Shown here: piece after piece, positions 1 to 5,885 of the stretch
Layout of the letters: each line of letters opens with the position of its first letter
How positions within the stretch are numbered: position 1 is the first letter of the stretch
NCBI GenBank assembly: GCA_019241915.1
Contig: JAFAWI010000644.1
Coordinates: 1-7,562 of the forward strand
DNA: 7,562 bases
Direction: 5' to 3'
Origin: Alphaproteobacteria bacterium
GTDB taxonomy: Bacteria > Pseudomonadota > Alphaproteobacteria > ATCC43930 > CGMCC-115725
Position numbers and translations under genes: made by a program
The notes under the pieces: model-generated
The model's input: the letters and a program-made list of their open reading frames with translations, nothing else
The model's database searches: none
Told to the model about the DNA's origin: nothing

Positions 1-40
1 CAAAGCATGCCGGCACAGGGATTCCCAAGTACCGCAAGAT

Positions 41-117
41 TGGCGTCCCCGACAGGACTCGAACCTGTGACCCTCAGTTTAGGAAACTGATGCTCTATCC
101 GGCTGAGCTACGGGGAC
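41..117 (-). tRNA. tRNA-Arg, anticodon CCT
   Basis: Read on the minus strand this folds as a full 77-nt cloverleaf. The acceptor stem GTCCCCG pairs with CGGGGAC, followed by discriminator G and an encoded CCA. The D stem is GCTC/GAGC, the anticodon stem TCAGT/ACTGA, and the T stem ACAGG/CCTGT with loop TTCGAGT. The anticodon loop TTCCTAA places CCT at positions 34-36, so it reads AGG arginine codons. Only 22 nt separate its 5' end from the stop of the small gene upstream on the same strand. A -10-like GATAAG (plus-strand 136-141) overlaps that stop, so the tRNA may have its own promoter, though I see no matching -35. No T-run terminator is visible in bases 1-40, which hold nothing else I recognise. 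tRNA-Arg(CCT) genes are known targets of integrases, but no second copy of the 3' end and no integrase is present here. Confidence 0.96.
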
Positions 118-139
118 GCTGGCCGGTGACCCTTTCTTA

Positions 140-400
140 TCATTGGCCAGGCGTGCTTGACGAGACGCGATCGGGGAGCGACCCGATGGCGCGATAGCAA
201 GCCGTGCGGTCCTGCGCCGAGAAACGGGAAAATCCGGGGTCCATCTGGCCGCAGCGGCGCAGCGCTTCCTGTCTGATCGTGTCGGCAGGAAAGGCGGCAT
301 GGAGCGACCCCCACGGATCGCCGTGGATGAGCGCACCGCCAAAGGCGCCAAAGCTCATGATCCCGAGCATCGCCCACATCGAAACATAGCTCGTCCGCAT
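140..400 (-). CDS. Small membrane-anchored protein of unknown function (86 aa)
   Basis: The function is not recognised. I chose the ATG at 398-400 because GAGG lies five bases upstream (plus-strand 406-409). The open frame continues further upstream, but that extension is proline- and arginine-rich and looks non-coding. Residues about 7-25 (SMWAMLGIMSFGAFGGALI) form one hydrophobic segment, either a membrane anchor or an uncleaved signal. The rest is short and probably soluble, with two cysteines (Cys50, Cys68) and a C-terminal pattern RRCGQMDPGFSRF...DRTACYRAI that looks like a conserved motif. Short proteins of this sort occur as conserved hypotheticals in alphaproteobacteria (from memory). 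The gene is divergent from the MFS transporter across a 172-nt gap, and the tRNA lies immediately downstream. The two cysteines could form a disulfide if the tail is periplasmic; that is a guess. Confidence 0.72.
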   Translation of the reverse strand: MRTSYVSMWAMLGIMSFGAFGGALIHGDPWGSLHAAFPADTIRQEALRRCGQMDPGFSRFSAQDRTACYRAIGSLPDRVSSSTPGQ

Positions 401-448
401 GCAATCCTCGCCGGCACCGGGGGGCAGCAGAGTAACGGTGCGGGCCTT

Positions 449-484
449 AAGCGGCGGTGAATTCCGGCGGCGCGGCCGCCGCTT
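449..484. promoter_or_regulatory. Long inverted repeat in divergent intergenic region
   Basis: AAGCGGCGG (449-457) and CCGCCGCTT (476-484) are exact reverse complements around an 18-nt loop. A smaller nested dyad, GCGGCG/CGCCGC, lies at 467-482. A TTGACC resembling a -35 box begins at 483 and so overlaps the right arm, and a poor -10 candidate (TAGTAG, 504-509) follows. The element sits between the two divergent genes and could be an operator or a 5'-UTR hairpin. GC-rich composition makes chance dyads likely, so this is tentative. I see nothing else in the 401-572 gap apart from the ribosome binding site. Confidence 0.35.
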
Positions 485-560
485 GACCGCGCGCGGCCTC
501 GCATAGTAGGTGCTCAAAAAGCAAAGCGGCACCTGCGGGGCGAACCGGCTGCTTTTGGGG

Positions 561-566
561 AGGAGG
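561..566 (+). promoter_or_regulatory. Ribosome binding site AGGAGG of MFS gene
   Basis: A perfect AGGAGG, preceded by GGGG, lies six bases before the ATG at 573. It decides this start over an in-frame upstream ATG at 510 that has no such site and would add 21 residues not resembling a transporter N-terminus. Confidence 0.85.
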
Positions 567-572
567 CAGAAC

Positions 573-1967
573 ATGGCGGACACGACGGCGACCGATATCG
601 GCGGCGGGTGGCGATCGATCACCGGCTACCAGTGGCTGGTGTTCCTGGTGGTGTGGCTCGGCTGGACGCTCGACGCGGCCGATTTCGGCCTGTTCGCGCT
701 GGTGCTGCGGCCGGCGGTGAGCACGCTGCTGCATTTCCCCGCCGGCCCGCTGTCGCCCGAGCAGACCGCGCAGATCGGCAAGTTCGGCGGCCTGCTGGTG
801 ATGGTCGGCCTGATCGGCTGGGCCATCGGCGGCTTCCTGTTCGGCATTATGGCCGACTACATCGGCCGGGTGCGCGCGCTGATGTTCAGCATCGCGCTCT
901 ACAGCTTTTTTACCGCGATGCAGGGGCTGGCCGTCGGCATCCTCGATTTCAGCCTCTACCGCTTTCTCGCCGGCATCGGCACCGGGGCGGAGATCATCGT
1001 CGGCATCCCGCTGTTGGCGGAAACCCTGGGGGGCACACAGCGCGCCAAGATATCCGGGGTGATGATGACCGGCGGCGCGCTCGGTACGTTCATCGGCGCC
1101 TGGATGTACGGCCTGGTGGGCAATTACGACCTGACGAGCTTGCTGTCGACTGGCACGATCACGCATGGCGGGCCGGGCGCCTGGCGGACCGTGTTTTTTG
1201 TCGGGGTCGTTCCGGCGATCCTGCTGATGATCATTCGCGGACGCGTGCTGGAGCCGGGCAGGTTCAGCGCCGTCCAGCAGCGGCGTGCGGCGATCGGCGC
1301 GGGACGCACGGTTGCGGCCGACGACCGCGAATTCATCCGCTTTGTCCCGCTCCAGCTGTTCAACCGCGAGAACCGGTACAACACGTTTGTCGGCCTGCTG
1401 TTCGGCCTGGGCTCGCTGCTCGCGATCTGGACGACCAACAGCTGGCTGCCGTCGATTCTGCGCGGCGTCGGCGAGAAGGAAGGCGTCGCCGCGGCGGGCC
1501 TCGCGGCCTTTGTCGCACATGGGATCATGCTGTGGAGCATCGGCGGTATTTTCGGCTATGCCGTGCTGGGCTTTGTGGCGGACTGGATCGGCCGGCGCTG
1601 GACCATCGCGCTGTACAGCATCGGCGCGACGGCAGCCGGGCTGATCCTCTACTTGGCGTTGCCCAGCTATCAGCCGTGGTACCCGGTGGTGCTGCCGATC
1701 TTCGGATTTTTCGTCTTTGGCGTGTTCACCGGGCATGCGATCTACTTCCCGGAGCTGTTCCCGACCCATATCCGCTCGACCGGTGTGGCGTTCTGCAACG
1801 GTGCGGCGCGGATCATCACCAGCTTCGGCCCGCTGATCGCCGGGTTGCTGGCGGTCGCGCTGGGCGGGTTCAACGTCGCAGCGGCCATCATGGTCTGCTT
1901 CTCGATGCTGAGCGTCGTCGCGATGCTGATCGGTCGCGAAACCAAGGACGACGCGCTGCCGCATTAA
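573..1967 (+). CDS. MFS transporter, sugar/organic-acid (SHS or aromatic-acid type)
   Basis: This is an inner-membrane secondary carrier of 464 residues, about the normal length for a 12-helix MFS protein. The first helix carries an acidic motif WTLDAADFGLF (residues 31-41, Asp34 and Asp37) of the kind seen in the sialate/lactate and aromatic-acid:H+ symporter families, where it serves proton coupling. The MFS loop motif appears twice, once in each half: GIMADYIGRVRAL (91-103) between helices 2 and 3, and GFVADWIGRRW (333-343) between helices 8 and 9. A hydrophilic cytoplasmic loop spans about residues 222-270. The GIGTGAE segment (135-140) and the motif near residues 148-160 (LAETLGGTQRAKI) fit sugar-porter-like helices 4-5. 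The gene stands alone: divergent from the small protein upstream and convergent with the hydrolase downstream. Membership in MFS is firm; the substrate is unknown, and a short organic acid, sugar acid or aromatic acid is only inferred. Confidence 0.93.
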   Translation: MADTTATDIGGGWRSITGYQWLVFLVVWLGWTLDAADFGLFALVLRPAVSTLLHFPAGPLSPEQTAQIGKFGGLLVMVGLIGWAIGGFLFGIMADYIGRVRALMFSIALYSFFTAMQGLAVGILDFSLYRFLAGIGTGAEIIVGIPLLAETLGGTQRAKISGVMMTGGALGTFIGAWMYGLVGNYDLTSLLSTGTITHGGPGAWRTVFFVGVVPAILLMIIRGRVLEPGRFSAVQQRRAAIGAGRTVAADDREFIRFVPLQLFNRENRYNTFVGLLFGLGSLLAIWTTNSWLPSILRGVGEKEGVAAAGLAAFVAHGIMLWSIGGIFGYAVLGFVADWIGRRWTIALYSIGATAAGLILYLALPSYQPWYPVVLPIFGFFVFGVFTGHAIYFPELFPTHIRSTGVAFCNGAARIITSFGPLIAGLLAVALGGFNVAAAIMVCFSMLSVVAMLIGRETKDDALPH

Positions 1968-1983
1968 ACCCCTGCAACCCGCC

Positions 1984-2021
1984 CCGTGCCGCCTTTGCCC
2001 TCGCAAGCAATGGTGGCACGG
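1984..2021. terminator. Bidirectional hairpin between convergent genes
   Basis: CCGTGCCGCC (1984-1993) pairs with GGTGGCACGG (2012-2021) as a 10-bp stem with one G-T wobble and an 18-nt loop. It fills the 59-nt gap between the converging MFS and hydrolase genes and could end transcription from both sides. There is no T-tract on either strand, so it would not be a classical intrinsic terminator, and may instead protect 3' ends. Confidence 0.45.
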
Positions 2022-2026
2022 CGCGG

Positions 2027-2812
2027 TTACGGGTGGATCAGCGTCTCGCTGCGGCTGACGATGAATGCCTCGCGGCGTTCGAGAAAGTCGTCAACGACCT
2101 CGCAGAACGCCTCCGGACGTTCGGCGCCGAGCGCGTGGCCCGCGTCGTAGACCAGGACCAGATTGCAGTTCGGCAGCAGCTCCTTGTAATGGCGGCCGAG
2201 CGTCGGCGGCATCAGCCGGTCGAGCGTACCGAACAGCACCAGGGCCGGGGTTGCGATGCCCGGCATCAGCTTTTCCAGCACCGGATCGCGCGCCGGGCCG
2301 CGCAGCCGGCCCACCAGCAGCGCGATCTGCTGCTGCGTGGTGGCATCCACCTCCGCGCGCGGCGGCATCCGCTCCGGATGGCCGTAAACCAGCCGCGCCA
2401 CCTGCTCCGCGGTGCCCGACGGTGGCCGCGCCTCGGCCGGGCGGATGGCGGCCGGCGATTCCAGCACCAGCGCCGTCACCCGCGTGGGCTGCTGCGCCGC
2501 TAGATATAGCGCGGTCCGCGCCCCGAACGAGGTTCCCATCAGGTCGAAACGGTCGATTTCAAGCGCCGCCGCGGCCGCCGCCATTGTCGCGGCAAGCTCG
2601 GCCTGATCCTGCGTGCGCGTATTCTCCGAGGCGCCAAAGCCAGGCATCTCGAAGGCGATCACCCGATGGCGGCGTGCCAGCAGTTCGTGCGACCGGTTGA
2701 GACGCAGACCGCCGGCACCGTGCAGATGCACGAGCGGCGGCCCGTCGCCGGCTTCAAGATAGCGGAGGCGGAACCCGTCCGCGTCGACGAAGGCTTCCCG
2801 GAACACGCTCAT
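2027..2812 (-). CDS. Alpha/beta hydrolase
   Basis: This is a cytoplasmic alpha/beta-hydrolase-fold protein of 261 residues, a usual size for a single-domain member. The oxyanion segment is HGAGG (31-35). The nucleophile elbow is GTSFG with Ser95, the acid is Asp198 in FGTLDRLMPP, and the base is His226 in DAGHALGAERP, so the triad is complete. MPGFGASE (56-63) is the usual strand-4 loop, and a cap region lies about residues 120-180. The C-terminus after the histidine (PEAFCEVVDDFLERR) is the standard final helix. Homologues include meta-cleavage-product hydrolases, esterases and haloperoxidase-like enzymes; nothing here fixes the substrate. The ATG at 2810-2812 has no clear Shine-Dalgarno sequence, but it begins exactly at the fold's first strand. 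The gene is divergent from the 515-residue protein and may share its control region. Confidence 0.9.
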   Translation of the reverse strand: MSVFREAFVDADGFRLRYLEAGDGPPLVHLHGAGGLRLNRSHELLARRHRVIAFEMPGFGASENTRTQDQAELAATMAAAAAALEIDRFDLMGTSFGARTALYLAAQQPTRVTALVLESPAAIRPAEARPPSGTAEQVARLVYGHPERMPPRAEVDATTQQQIALLVGRLRGPARDPVLEKLMPGIATPALVLFGTLDRLMPPTLGRHYKELLPNCNLVLVYDAGHALGAERPEAFCEVVDDFLERREAFIVSRSETLIHP

Positions 2813-2846
2813 CGTCGGGTTTTACAACAGCGGCGCGAGACATGCA

Positions 2847-2865
2847 GCCCGCACATGCGGCGGGC
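2847..2865. promoter_or_regulatory. Dyad in the divergent hydrolase/hypothetical gap
   Basis: GCCCGC (2847-2852) and GCGGGC (2860-2865) form an inverted repeat, with a nested near-palindrome CCGCA-CA-TGCGG (2849-2860). It lies in the 134-nt region between two divergent genes and could be a shared operator. A weak promoter candidate for the plus gene is TTTACC (2879-2884), an 18-nt spacer, then TAGGCT (2903-2908). Both are weak in such GC-rich DNA. Confidence 0.25.
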
Positions 2866-2934
2866 CAGGCACCGCCGCTTTACCGCGCGGCCGGTGGGGG
2901 GCTAGGCTGCCGCCCCGGCACGGACGGCGTATTC

Positions 2935-2940
2935 GGAGGA
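2935..2940 (+). promoter_or_regulatory. Ribosome binding site GGAGGA
   Basis: GGAGGA stands six bases before the ATG at 2947. It decides this start over an in-frame ATG at 2842, whose extra 35 residues are low-complexity and have no ribosome binding site. Confidence 0.85.
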
Positions 2941-2946
2941 GCGGGG

Positions 2947-4494
2947 ATGTTGCTCAATCGCAGCGAGATCAGCGCGGACAAGAGCTTTAGCCTGCTCACC
3001 GATTCGATCCTCGAGCGAGACCAGGCGAAGACCACGGACCTGTTCTTCAGGATGGTGCAGAGCGGCCAATCGATCGGCGACGCGCTCAGCATCGTCGCCG
3101 CGGCCGAGGCGCCGTTTGTCAATGTGCCGTGCCACATCAACATCAAGGACGGCAACATCGCGCTGACCAACAACGACCACACGCTGCTCGGCCTGCGCGC
3201 GTCGACCTATCTGATGCCGTATCTGCCCGAGAAATACCGGCTGCTGCCGCTGCTGCAGAGCGTCTGGTATATCGGCGCCGGGCTCGACATCTGGAACCAG
3301 CTGCTCTTCAAGTACCCCGGCCGCTACGCCACGATGAAGGGGGTGCAGGTGCCACCGCCCGATTACGGCCCGGTCGTCTGGCTCGAGGACGCGGCGCCGA
3401 TCGTCGAGGCCGGTTCGCTTGAGGAGCGCATCCATTCGTACATGGTCGCGACCATGACCGGCGATTCGAAACGGGCGCACGGCCTCTTTCTCGGCATCGC
3501 GCAAGACCCCGAGGCGCGGCGCGAGCTGCAGGAGACGATCGAGTTCCTCGGCTTGATCGACATCCAGGAGACCGTGATCGGCCGCAAGGCGCGCAACACC
3601 GGCCATAAGGCGATCCGCGCCCGCGCCGTCACCGACCTCGCCAACTATATCGGCTGGGAGAAGTCGCACGGCGTTTTCTACATGGGCGTGCCCGACATGG
3701 CGGTCGGCCCGCTTTACTACTCGCTTTACGACGCCGCCTCGGTGCTGGTCGCCGCCGAGTTCGAGGATGCCGGCAAGAGCCTCGAAGAAAAGAACCAGAC
3801 CTCGCTCAGCCGCAGCGAGGTCGAGAATTTTGTGCAGCACCTGATGCTGGCGAGCGGCGAGGATGTGTGGAAGCTGATCACCACACACCTCAAAAACGGC
3901 AAGTCGATCCAATCGATCGGCGACACGATCCAGTTGGGCGCCGCCGAACTGATCCTGCGCACCACGGTCGCGCGCCAGTTCACCAACGGCCAGCACCCGT
4001 TCGACTATTGCAATGTCGCCAACAACTGGCTGCGCAAAGCGAAGAGCCCGTACAAGGCGCGCATCCTTTACCTGATGGCGAACTTCATCAACGACGTCGC
4101 GCACGAGAACAACCTCAAGAACTCGATCATCGAGGACGAGATCGCCGGTTTTGACGGCAGCGGCCGCGCCCCCGAGGCGCTCCTGCGCGAACTCGACGAG
4201 GCGATCATGGCGCTCGACGCGCCGCGCGCGACCGCGCTCGCCCACGCCTATCTGAAATCGGGGGCCGACCGGCGGCCCTACATGGAAACTGTGGCGCTGT
4301 GCGCCAGCCGCTTCCAGGACGACCCGCACAACCAGAAGATCACGGTCTCGACCTTTGAGGAGTACGAGAACAACGGAACCCACATGAAGGATCGGCTGCT
4401 GCTGGCGACCCCGCGCCTGCTCGCCGGCTGGGTCAAGATGCCCGGCGAGCGCGAGTGCTACGCCCGCTTCGAGAAGGAGTGGATCTACCACTGA
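2947..4494 (+). CDS. Conserved two-repeat helical protein, function unknown (515 aa)
   Basis: The product is 515 residues with no signal peptide or clear membrane segment, and it is probably cytosolic and mostly helical. Reading by eye, it seems to be two A-B units. Module A (about 33-125) has SGQSIGDAL...AAAE then NNDHTLLGLRA; module A' (about 290-390) has NGKSIQSIGD...AAE then NGQHPFDYCNVANNW. Module B (about 159-230) has GDSKRAHGLFLGIA...TGHKAIRAR; module B' (about 413-480) has LDAPRATALAHAYLKSG...DPHNQKITV. One histidine falls at a comparable place in each module: His78, His220, His350 and His461. From memory, this layout resembles the helical region of questin-oxidase-like proteins and of Rieske-associated proteins (motifs like DgHaliy and HtftyaNA), but no Rieske cysteine/histidine motif is present. 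I would not assign an activity. The gene is divergent from the alpha/beta hydrolase and convergent with the acetyltransferase, so it is probably monocistronic. Real coding is supported by the ribosome binding site, length and composition; function confidence is low. Confidence 0.9.
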   Translation: MLLNRSEISADKSFSLLTDSILERDQAKTTDLFFRMVQSGQSIGDALSIVAAAEAPFVNVPCHINIKDGNIALTNNDHTLLGLRASTYLMPYLPEKYRLLPLLQSVWYIGAGLDIWNQLLFKYPGRYATMKGVQVPPPDYGPVVWLEDAAPIVEAGSLEERIHSYMVATMTGDSKRAHGLFLGIAQDPEARRELQETIEFLGLIDIQETVIGRKARNTGHKAIRARAVTDLANYIGWEKSHGVFYMGVPDMAVGPLYYSLYDAASVLVAAEFEDAGKSLEEKNQTSLSRSEVENFVQHLMLASGEDVWKLITTHLKNGKSIQSIGDTIQLGAAELILRTTVARQFTNGQHPFDYCNVANNWLRKAKSPYKARILYLMANFINDVAHENNLKNSIIEDEIAGFDGSGRAPEALLRELDEAIMALDAPRATALAHAYLKSGADRRPYMETVALCASRFQDDPHNQKITVSTFEEYENNGTHMKDRLLLATPRLLAGWVKMPGERECYARFEKEWIYH

Positions 4495-4506
4495 CGGCGC
4501 CGTCAG
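4491..4506. terminator. Perfect 16-bp palindrome over a stop codon
   Basis: CTGACGGC/GCCGTCAG is fully self-complementary and includes the TGA stop of the 515-residue protein (4492-4494). As RNA it would make a 6-bp stem with a GCGC loop. No T-run follows. With the next hairpin it makes a two-hairpin array in the convergent gap. Confidence 0.4.
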
Positions 4507-4510
4507 GACC

Positions 4511-4538
4511 CCGTCATCCCGGACTTGGCCCGGGATCG
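4511..4538. repeat. REP-like intergenic hairpin (GTCATCCCGG type)
   Basis: ATCCCGG (4516-4522) and CCGGGAT (4530-4536) are exact inverted arms around a 7-nt loop, preceded by GTC. The ten bases GTCATCCCGG recur in reverse orientation at 7406-7415. Sequences starting this way are familiar as dispersed intergenic palindromes in many alphaproteobacteria (from memory). It lies between convergent genes, where it may act as a transcript end. Confidence 0.55.
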
Positions 4539-4548
4539 CGTGGCGTGG

Positions 4549-5052
4549 CTACTCCGCCTTGTCCCACTCCGCGAGCCGCCTGAGCCAGCCTTCGCCGGCG
4601 CCGTAGCGCAGCCATTCGTCGAGGTGGTCGAAGCCGAGCTTGCGGTAGAAGCCGCGCGCCGGGTTCCAGTCGAGCACCGTGAAGTCGATGCGGCCCCAGC
4701 CGCGCTCGAGCGCGATCGTGGCGAGCCGCGCCATCAGCCGGCGTCCGACGCCGTGGCCGCGCGCCGCCGCGCGCACTACGATGTCTTCGAGATACATCGT
4801 CGGCCGGCCGAGCCAGGTCGAGAAGCGCGGGTGGAACAGCGCCATCCCGACCGGCGCGCCGTCGAGTTCGGCGATCAGCGCCTCGAATTGAGGCTGCGCT
4901 CCAAACCCGTGTTCGCGGAGTTGCGCCTCGGTCGCCACCACTGCGTCGGGCGCCTTTTCGTAAAGCGCCAGCTCGCGGATGAAATCGAGGATCAGCGCGC
5001 AATCATCCGCCGTTGCGAAACGGACCGAGACGCCGCCCGCCCTCGGACTCAC
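4549..5052 (-). CDS. GNAT N-acetyltransferase, SSAT/thialysine-acetyltransferase-like
   Basis: This 167-residue, single-domain GNAT enzyme would transfer acetyl from acetyl-CoA to an amine. Family marks appear in order: RFATADD (11-17) of the first strand, then FHPRFSTWLGRPTMYLED (73-90), the acetyl-CoA pyrophosphate loop ARGHGVG (97-103, R-x-x-G-x-G), the strand segment VLDWNPARGFY (126-136), and KLGF (138-141). The pairing of 'STW.GR..YLED' with 'VLDWN..A..FY' is characteristic of spermidine/spermine and thialysine acetyltransferases; Tyr136 is the expected general acid. Polyamine or another primary amine is therefore the likeliest acceptor. I chose the GTG start at 5052 because it overlaps the TGA of the racemase-family gene in a GTGA arrangement that implies translational coupling, and no ATG suits. 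Frame sequence upstream of this overlaps the neighbour and is spurious. It is the last gene of the operon. Confidence 0.9.
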   Translation of the reverse strand: MSPRAGGVSVRFATADDCALILDFIRELALYEKAPDAVVATEAQLREHGFGAQPQFEALIAELDGAPVGMALFHPRFSTWLGRPTMYLEDIVVRAAARGHGVGRRLMARLATIALERGWGRIDFTVLDWNPARGFYRKLGFDHLDEWLRYGAGEGWLRRLAEWDKAE

Positions 5053-5843
5053 CGCTCGCGCCAGTCGCGGCCCGGGCCGTAGGCGGCGCTGCCCGGCGGG
5101 CCGAAATCGCGCGGCGCGAGACCGGCGTGAAACCAGCAGACAAAGCTGTAGATGCTGTAGACCGGCAGCCGCAAATGCTCGCGGAGGGCCCCGGCGTACG
5201 GCGTCATGTTGGTGCATTCGAGCACGACCGCCCCGACCTCCGGGTGCGCCGCGACCAGCGCGTCGCCGGCGTCGAGAATGTCGTGCTCGGCGGCGGCGAC
5301 GTCGAGCGTCGGCATGTCGTCGATCATGCAGCGGGTGAACTCGCGGCCATTATCGGTGCCGACGACCGGGGTCGCCGGGTCGGCGCCGGCGGCGATAAAG
5401 TGCTGGGGCGTCAGGCTCGCCGCGCTGACGGTCAGCACGCCGACCCGCCTGCCGGGGGGCAGCAGGCGTTCGATCAGCGGAATCTGCATCAGGCTCGATG
5501 TCGCCACCGGCACGCCGACATGCGCGGCCAATTGCTGCTGATAGAGCGAGAGGAACCCGCAGGTCGTGGTGATGCCGTCGGCGCCGAGCTTTACCAGCTC
5601 GCCGGCGGCATCGAGAAAGGCGTTGGCGAGCCCGGCCGATTTGTGGCGCACGACGCGATCGGGGGTCGCGCCCGGCACCACCTTGTAGAGCACCGGAAAC
5701 GGCCAGGTCTCGCCGTTGCCCATGTCGCCCGGGATACGTGGGAAACGCGTCTCCAGCATCAGGATGCCGACGCGCGCGCCGTACAGCGTCTTGCCGCCGT
5801 GCGCGATGCGGCTGTCGGCGATATGGGAGGCGTTGCCGGTCAT
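5049..5843 (-). CDS. Aspartate/glutamate racemase-family protein
   Basis: This cytoplasmic enzyme of 264 residues belongs to the Asp/Glu/hydantoin racemase superfamily, which also includes maleate isomerase and arylmalonate decarboxylase. Two half-domains each supply a candidate catalytic cysteine: Cys95 in ITTTCGFL and Cys210 in VLECTNM. The N-terminal block GARVGILMLETRFPRIPGD (22-40) and the GNGETWPFPV segment are strongly conserved in a subgroup of uncharacterised family members (from memory). VGVLTVSAASLTPQH (134-148) opens the second half. With both cysteines present a cofactor-independent racemase or isomerase is more likely than a single-Cys decarboxylase. The ATG at 5841-5843 lacks a clear Shine-Dalgarno sequence, but the homology-like region starts within about 20 residues of it. 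It lies 42 nt after the MFS permease and overlaps the acetyltransferase start. Its substrate is presumably what the permease imports or a derivative; that is inference. Confidence 0.9.
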   Translation of the reverse strand: MTGNASHIADSRIAHGGKTLYGARVGILMLETRFPRIPGDMGNGETWPFPVLYKVVPGATPDRVVRHKSAGLANAFLDAAGELVKLGADGITTTCGFLSLYQQQLAAHVGVPVATSSLMQIPLIERLLPPGRRVGVLTVSAASLTPQHFIAAGADPATPVVGTDNGREFTRCMIDDMPTLDVAAAEHDILDAGDALVAAHPEVGAVVLECTNMTPYAGALREHLRLPVYSIYSFVCWFHAGLAPRDFGPPGSAAYGPGRDWRER

Positions 5844-5885
5844 CGGCCGAGCTTAGCCGTGGGGCCGGTGGCCGGCAACGCGCGG

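Noticed and set aside
447..2006. Long open frame of 519 codons antisense to the first MFS gene
   Set aside because: Its product is rich in Arg, Gln, Asp and His with no domain, which is typical of the reverse strand of a GC-rich gene. It mirrors the real transporter.
608..2503. Open frame of 631 codons on plus, across the MFS gene and the hydrolase
   Set aside because: It is an arginine-rich, low-complexity frame-shifted reading of the transporter running on through the opposite strand of the hydrolase, with no fold signature.
2902..4491. 529-codon frame antisense to the 515-residue protein
   Set aside because: Composition is biased (Val, Arg, Asp, Leu repeats) with no motif. The plus-strand gene has the ribosome binding site and protein-like sequence.
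2947..4494. Calling the 515-residue protein a Rieske oxygenase component
   Set aside because: No C-x-H...C-x-x-H cluster-binding motif is present; only the helical part resembles that of Rieske-associated proteins.
5053..5217. Upstream extension of the acetyltransferase to an ATG at 5217
   Set aside because: The added residues overlap the racemase-family gene and do not resemble a GNAT. The GTG at 5052 coupled to the neighbouring stop gives the normal domain start.
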